Shown: positions 60,101-64,000 of the stretch, piece by piece
Layout: every line of letters begins with the position of its first letter
Numbering within the stretch: position 1 is the first letter of the stretch
Source: Lonicera japonica
Taxonomy: Eukaryota > Streptophyta > Magnoliopsida > Dipsacales > Caprifoliaceae
Reading direction: 5' to 3'
Assembly (NCBI GenBank): GCA_021464415.1
Contig: CM038471.1
Location: 77,730,414-77,794,413 of the forward strand
DNA: 64,000 nucleotides
The notes under the pieces: generated by a model
The model's database searches: none
Told to the model about the DNA's origin: nothing
What the model saw: only the letters and a program-made list of their open reading frames with translations
Program-made: the position numbers and the translations under genes

Positions 60101-60797
60101 ATATCATTTGTTCTAGTGTTTTTATTTCAAATCTATCTGATCATATGTGCAATTTTCTCTTTCGGCTTTTCATTTGTAAATTAAATTAATGGGTCGGATG
60201 TTAAACTAAACTTAATATAAATCAATCAAATCACTATAATCCCATTTTTTTTATTTAATTTGAAATATCTAACAACGTACCCTATCTTAGATGAGATGAG
60301 AGCTACGATGGCGCTTTTATGTTTACGTACAGTTGGTGTTTGGTTTGCGTATAGATTATCCAATCAAATATATATATGTATCCATCTCATCTCAAAAAAA
60401 ATAAAGTACAGTTATTTATTGGAGAGATATATTATTATTATTATTATTATTATTTGTATAAATATATAATGACATAACTGAATTATTATTATTTGTATAA
60501 ATAATGATATAACTGAGTTTAGATAATGATAAACGATAAGCACTTGATATTATTATATTCTTGATAGCTAATTTTATTTATAAAGTTTTTTATTCACTAA
60601 TCAGAAGTATGGTTGAACTATACTTCCACGCACAATTTTAATCCCTCCAGAATAAGGTGATTAAACTAGCTAGTATATCTAAAGCCTAAAGTCCTACCTA
60701 AGTCAAATTACTCCCCTCTTTTCTTGCTCTCTGTCGTCGGTTCTTTTTTATTCTCTTTCATCTTCATTCTTCTTCTTTTTTTGGCGGGAAACGAGCT
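57172..60797. other. Long intergenic stretch upstream of NAC gene
   Basis: AT-rich spacer of about 3.6 kb. It includes an imperfect tandem duplication at 58850-58997 and ATT runs near 60430-60490. The last about 150 bp are pyrimidine-rich and lead to the NAC start codon. No gene seen. Confidence 0.5.
58850..58997. repeat. Imperfect 74-bp tandem duplication
   Basis: CAAATTAAAGGACAGC, AATCTATT, ATTATAAA and GAATTTCAACCCTC occur in the same order twice, with about ten differences. Confidence 0.8.
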
Positions 60798-63700
60798 ATG
60801 CATAACAACGGTGGTACCTTCAGCAATAATGGTGGTACATTCAATTGTCAATACTTGAATTTACCACGGTTGGAAACGGGGGTGGCCACTCCCCCAACAC
60901 CCTACTATTCAATCCATGGTAACTCTAGTTTTAGTCTTCCTGTCCCCAATACAGCTCCAATACAGCTCTTGAATTTACCACCGGGGTATAGGTTTAAGCC
61001 GTATGATACTGAGCTTATACTTTTTTATTTGAAGAGGAAGGTCGAAGGCCAACCGTTACCCGCAAATTGCATTAACGAGGTTAATATCTACACGTATGAT
61101 CCTCAGACACTTGAAGGTAAAAAAATTTGAATTTAATTTCAAATTTTTTACGTCGTTAGAGCATCTCCAACCGTCTCTAGCAATCTTTGACACCTAAGAT
61201 TTGTGTAAAAATTTACACAAAGATTTGTGTAAAAATTTACACAACCACGTTAGATAACCACGTAAATAAATATATGATAAGTTCTACTTGAGTACAAAAC
61301 GAATTCTTTATTATTTTTGTGTAAATCCTACTTGTGACACATAGGATTTACACAAAATTTATACAAGACAATTGGAGATGCTCTTAGCACGTTGACTCTT
61401 TTGCTTTTATTTTCTCAATTCTAGGCTATAACTGTACAATCACGTTCGTAGTTAATACTACCTCTTTTGCTTTTAATTACCCTAATTTTAGAAAATTAGT
61501 GTTTAGTTCAGATTATGTATGTGTGAAGCCTGTGATTTTTTCTTTGCTTTTTTTAGCAGTTTTGGGCGTGATTATCTGACTTTCTTCTGTTTGGCTAACA
61601 CTCATGCTAGCACCTTAATTTTTGAGATTTATTAGTATTTTAGGGAAAAAGAATTATTAGGTATAAAACAGACTTTTCCCAATTTATTTAATGGACAAAA
61701 TTATACTCGCTTTGTCCTTTCCCTTTTGTTTCGAATTATTTAAACTTTAAAGTTGAGGATATGGTTGATTGCACTGAATTTGGTGTTTTAATTAGCACAT
61801 TAATATGATACATAGTCAAATTTCATACACAAAATTTGACTGTCAGTTTCTTCAAGTATTATAAGTGTTAGCAAAAAAGTGTATTTAATCATATGTTATA
61901 GTTATATTTTTGCCTTCCTTACCTTTAAATTCGCCACGTACTGCGCACTAACACATTGTTTTTGTAATGTAATGTACCTTTTAGATTGAAAATATTTAAA
62001 CAGGTTCTGAAAGGAATAGTTGTTTGTGTAATTATTCGTTAACCTTCATGAATATCCGTTTGTAGCTTAATTTGTTATATAAAACTTTTTAAAGTGATGA
62101 AAATATCCGTTAATTAACTTAGTCCGGCCAGGGAACAACTTAGGTATTACTAGTATTAAACACTAATAGTGCCACCAATCAGACACTATACATTTAAAAG
62201 GATGTCTGCAACTGCCCGCAACAATTCGTTTAAGTATTTTGGGCAAAAAATTAGTAAGCTTTGCATTTTCCGTACTATTACTATTAACTTATTATAATAA
62301 ACATATAACATATACGTACGGAACTATATTATAATATTTGTGGAAATTAAATTTGTCACCAATTAGTATTGTTGGATTATAAATAAATTAGCTTCAAGGA
62401 ACACTACTTGTGCGTTCATAATCGCGTAGTATATATAAACGCCCATCTGATCTGAATTTGAGAGATTTTGATTTGATATGGTTAGATGTTTGGATAATTG
62501 TACAGATTGGTCTGTGTTAATATATCCATGCAATTCCAAGTCAATTTCAGACTTTAAATCTTGTTTTACGTAGAGTATTTAAATATGTTGGATAATGTTA
62601 CTGTTAAAGCAAAAATGATTTTTGTCAAAGTAGTGAATACACACACAGACTGACGTACAACTAAGGAATACATACATTATTTGCTCTGGCACATGCCATC
62701 GATAGCAATTTCCTAATTGTTTCGAGCCAGGTTATATATAGCTAAAAGAATGATGTTCGGTGATTAATAGATCAATACAAGCCTGTGGACGGAAATGAGA
62801 TGTATTTCTTTACACCAAGAGACCGGAAATATAAAAACGGAACTCGACCTGATAGAGCTGCAGAAGGTGGATACTGGAAGGCTAGTGGAAAGGATATTGA
62901 AATCAAATTTAGGAGGGACGTCGTTGGAAAAAAGAAGACTTTGGTATTCTATGGAGGAAGGCCGCCACATGGAAATAAAACAAGCTGGATCATGCATGAG
63001 TATAGATTAAATAACGATCCACTCCCTTCTGGTACGGGTGAAAACGGCATGAAGGTACGTACGTACGTAGATATCAAAAAGTTATATTTAATTTTAATGC
63101 GTAACATAATGTACGTATCTAGTATGAAAAACTAGTTATATATATTTGCACGAAAAACTAGTTATATATAGTTGCACTATTAAAGCCATGTATTTAACTT
63201 AACCTGCTGGTCCAATTTCAAATTCTTCATAAATTTGATAAAATTGGAATTCTTAGTTAAAAAAATAGTTTTGGACGAAATTAGAAAACTCAAAGACTCG
63301 AAAAAAATAAAATTATATTTGAACAATCTTAGGATTCGAATAGTTTTGAATGTAAAACTGGAAACACTTGAATTGACTTCATTAGCGAAAAACCGAAATC
63401 TTGGACAAAACGATTAATTTCAAACTGAAATTCATTTTATATTTAAGCGAAAAACCGAAATCTTGGACAAAACGATTAATTTCAAACTGAAATTCATTTT
63501 ATATTTTTTGTAAATTGAAAATTAACAGTTGAATATTATGTCCATTACGAAAGAAGAGAGAGAGAGAGAGAGAAATATATATACCGTACGTGATTAATAA
63601 TGATAATGATTATTTTTTGTGGGCTAACTCTTGATTGTTTTGTGGTATCTCTTGTACGTAGTTGGATGACTATGTTCTATGTAGGATCCATAATAACAAA

Positions 63701-64000
63701 CGGAATAAAAAATCTGGTGAAGCTGGAGAAAATCAAGTAAATAAAGAGGAAGCTCAAATTGAAGACACCGAGGGTTATGGTGAAATGCCAGCGGCGGCTT
63801 ATGTTGATAATGTGAATATGCCTGTTAGAGATTTGACGGTGCTGGGTTATGGCAATATTTATCAGACGATGAGGATGGAAAGCAATTTCAATGGCTATGA
63901 AAATCCCTTAGGGTTTTTTTCGAGTAATCATCTCCCTTCTACAGTCCCACAAGCATATAATCCTAATACAGTAGTCCCACAAGCTCCTCTGTATAATCCT
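60798..64000 (+). CDS. NAC-domain transcription factor, 3' end beyond the window
   Basis: Exons 60798-61116, 62771-63054 and 63662 to the window edge. Donors are gtaaaa and gtacgt, acceptors follow TTAATAG and GTACGTAG, and the phases join. A 54-residue Asn/Gly/Pro-rich leader precedes the NAC domain: subdomain [21 protein letters not shown] (usual LPPGFRFHPTDEELVxxYL), [18 protein letters not shown] and [36 protein letters not shown] with EYRL, and [13 protein letters not shown]. The intron positions after subdomain A and before subdomain E are those commonly seen in NAC genes. The C-terminal part is polar (Asn, Pro, Tyr) and still open at base 64000. NAC proteins bind CACG-core DNA as dimers in the nucleus. 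The Asp-Glu pair of PTDEEL is altered to DT here, and the N-terminal leader is longer than usual. Subgroup not assigned. Confidence 0.9.
61159..61383. mobile_element. Tourist-like MITE in NAC intron 1
   Basis: Ends GAGCATCTCCAA and TTGGAGATGCTC are perfect inverted repeats flanked by TTA at 61156-61158 and 61384-61386. This GAGCATCTCCAA terminus is widespread among plant MITEs. Inside, a TTTGTGTAAAAATTTACACA palindrome is duplicated near 61200-61245. Confidence 0.9.
63384..63507. repeat. Near-perfect 62-bp tandem duplication in NAC intron 2
   Basis: The unit starting AGCGAAAAACCGAAATCTTG (63384) repeats at 63446 with practically no differences, so it is recent or an assembly artefact. Confidence 0.93.

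Overview
The window is plant nuclear DNA, very probably from a eudicot. It is AT-rich, its genes carry GT-AG introns, and it holds plant-specific families (NAC, CASP-like, XTH, a QALGGH zinc finger, LOB-domain sequence), plant transposons and a piece of plastid DNA. I cannot name the species from sequence alone. Only five cellular genes can be supported; most of the remainder is transposon-derived or featureless AT-rich spacer.

Layout. (1) 0-9.7 kb: no cellular gene; Tourist-like MITEs, hAT remnants including a broken BED-finger transposase, and a 104-bp TTA microsatellite. (2) 10.17-10.63 kb (+): an intronless C2H2 zinc-finger repressor with EAR-type motifs at both ends. (3) 13.5-13.8 kb: a decayed plastid ndhD fragment (NUPT). 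(4) 14.98-22.11 kb (-): a three-exon CASP-like 2C-type membrane protein gene whose 4.9-kb second intron holds a long-TIR element. (5) 23.6-29.9 kb (+): a plant L1-type LINE with a complete-looking ORF2 and an ORF1 broken by one frameshift. (6) 30.09-33.38 kb: a small LTR retrotransposon with matching 5-bp target duplications, a tRNA-Met primer site and a poly-G tract at the polypurine position. It has no pol; instead its interior carries pieces of a plant carboxylesterase and of a LOB-domain gene. This is the most unusual object in the window. (7) 34.9-37.6 kb: a hAT remnant, a palindromic minisatellite and an unidentified coding-like fragment.

(8) 38.42-40.41 kb and 51.60-55.56 kb (both -): two xyloglucan endotransglucosylase/hydrolase (XTH) genes sharing intron positions, about 11 kb apart. 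The first has a standard signal peptide. The second can be assembled only by adding two upstream exons that give it a type II-like hydrophobic anchor and a linker in place of the normal signal peptide. Between them lie two tandem-repeat arrays (45.7-46.2 and 47.9-48.6 kb), a cluster of short hairpins and two MITEs. (9) 56.46-57.16 kb: a non-autonomous hAT element with a perfect 8-bp target duplication. (10) 60.80 kb to the end (+): a NAC transcription factor gene, cut off by the window edge in exon 3.

The genes do not form a pathway or cluster. The XTHs remodel wall xyloglucan, CASP-like proteins are plasma-membrane four-helix proteins related to Casparian-strip scaffolds, and the zinc finger and NAC proteins are transcription regulators. 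All intron/exon models were made by eye from splice consensus, reading phase and family conservation.
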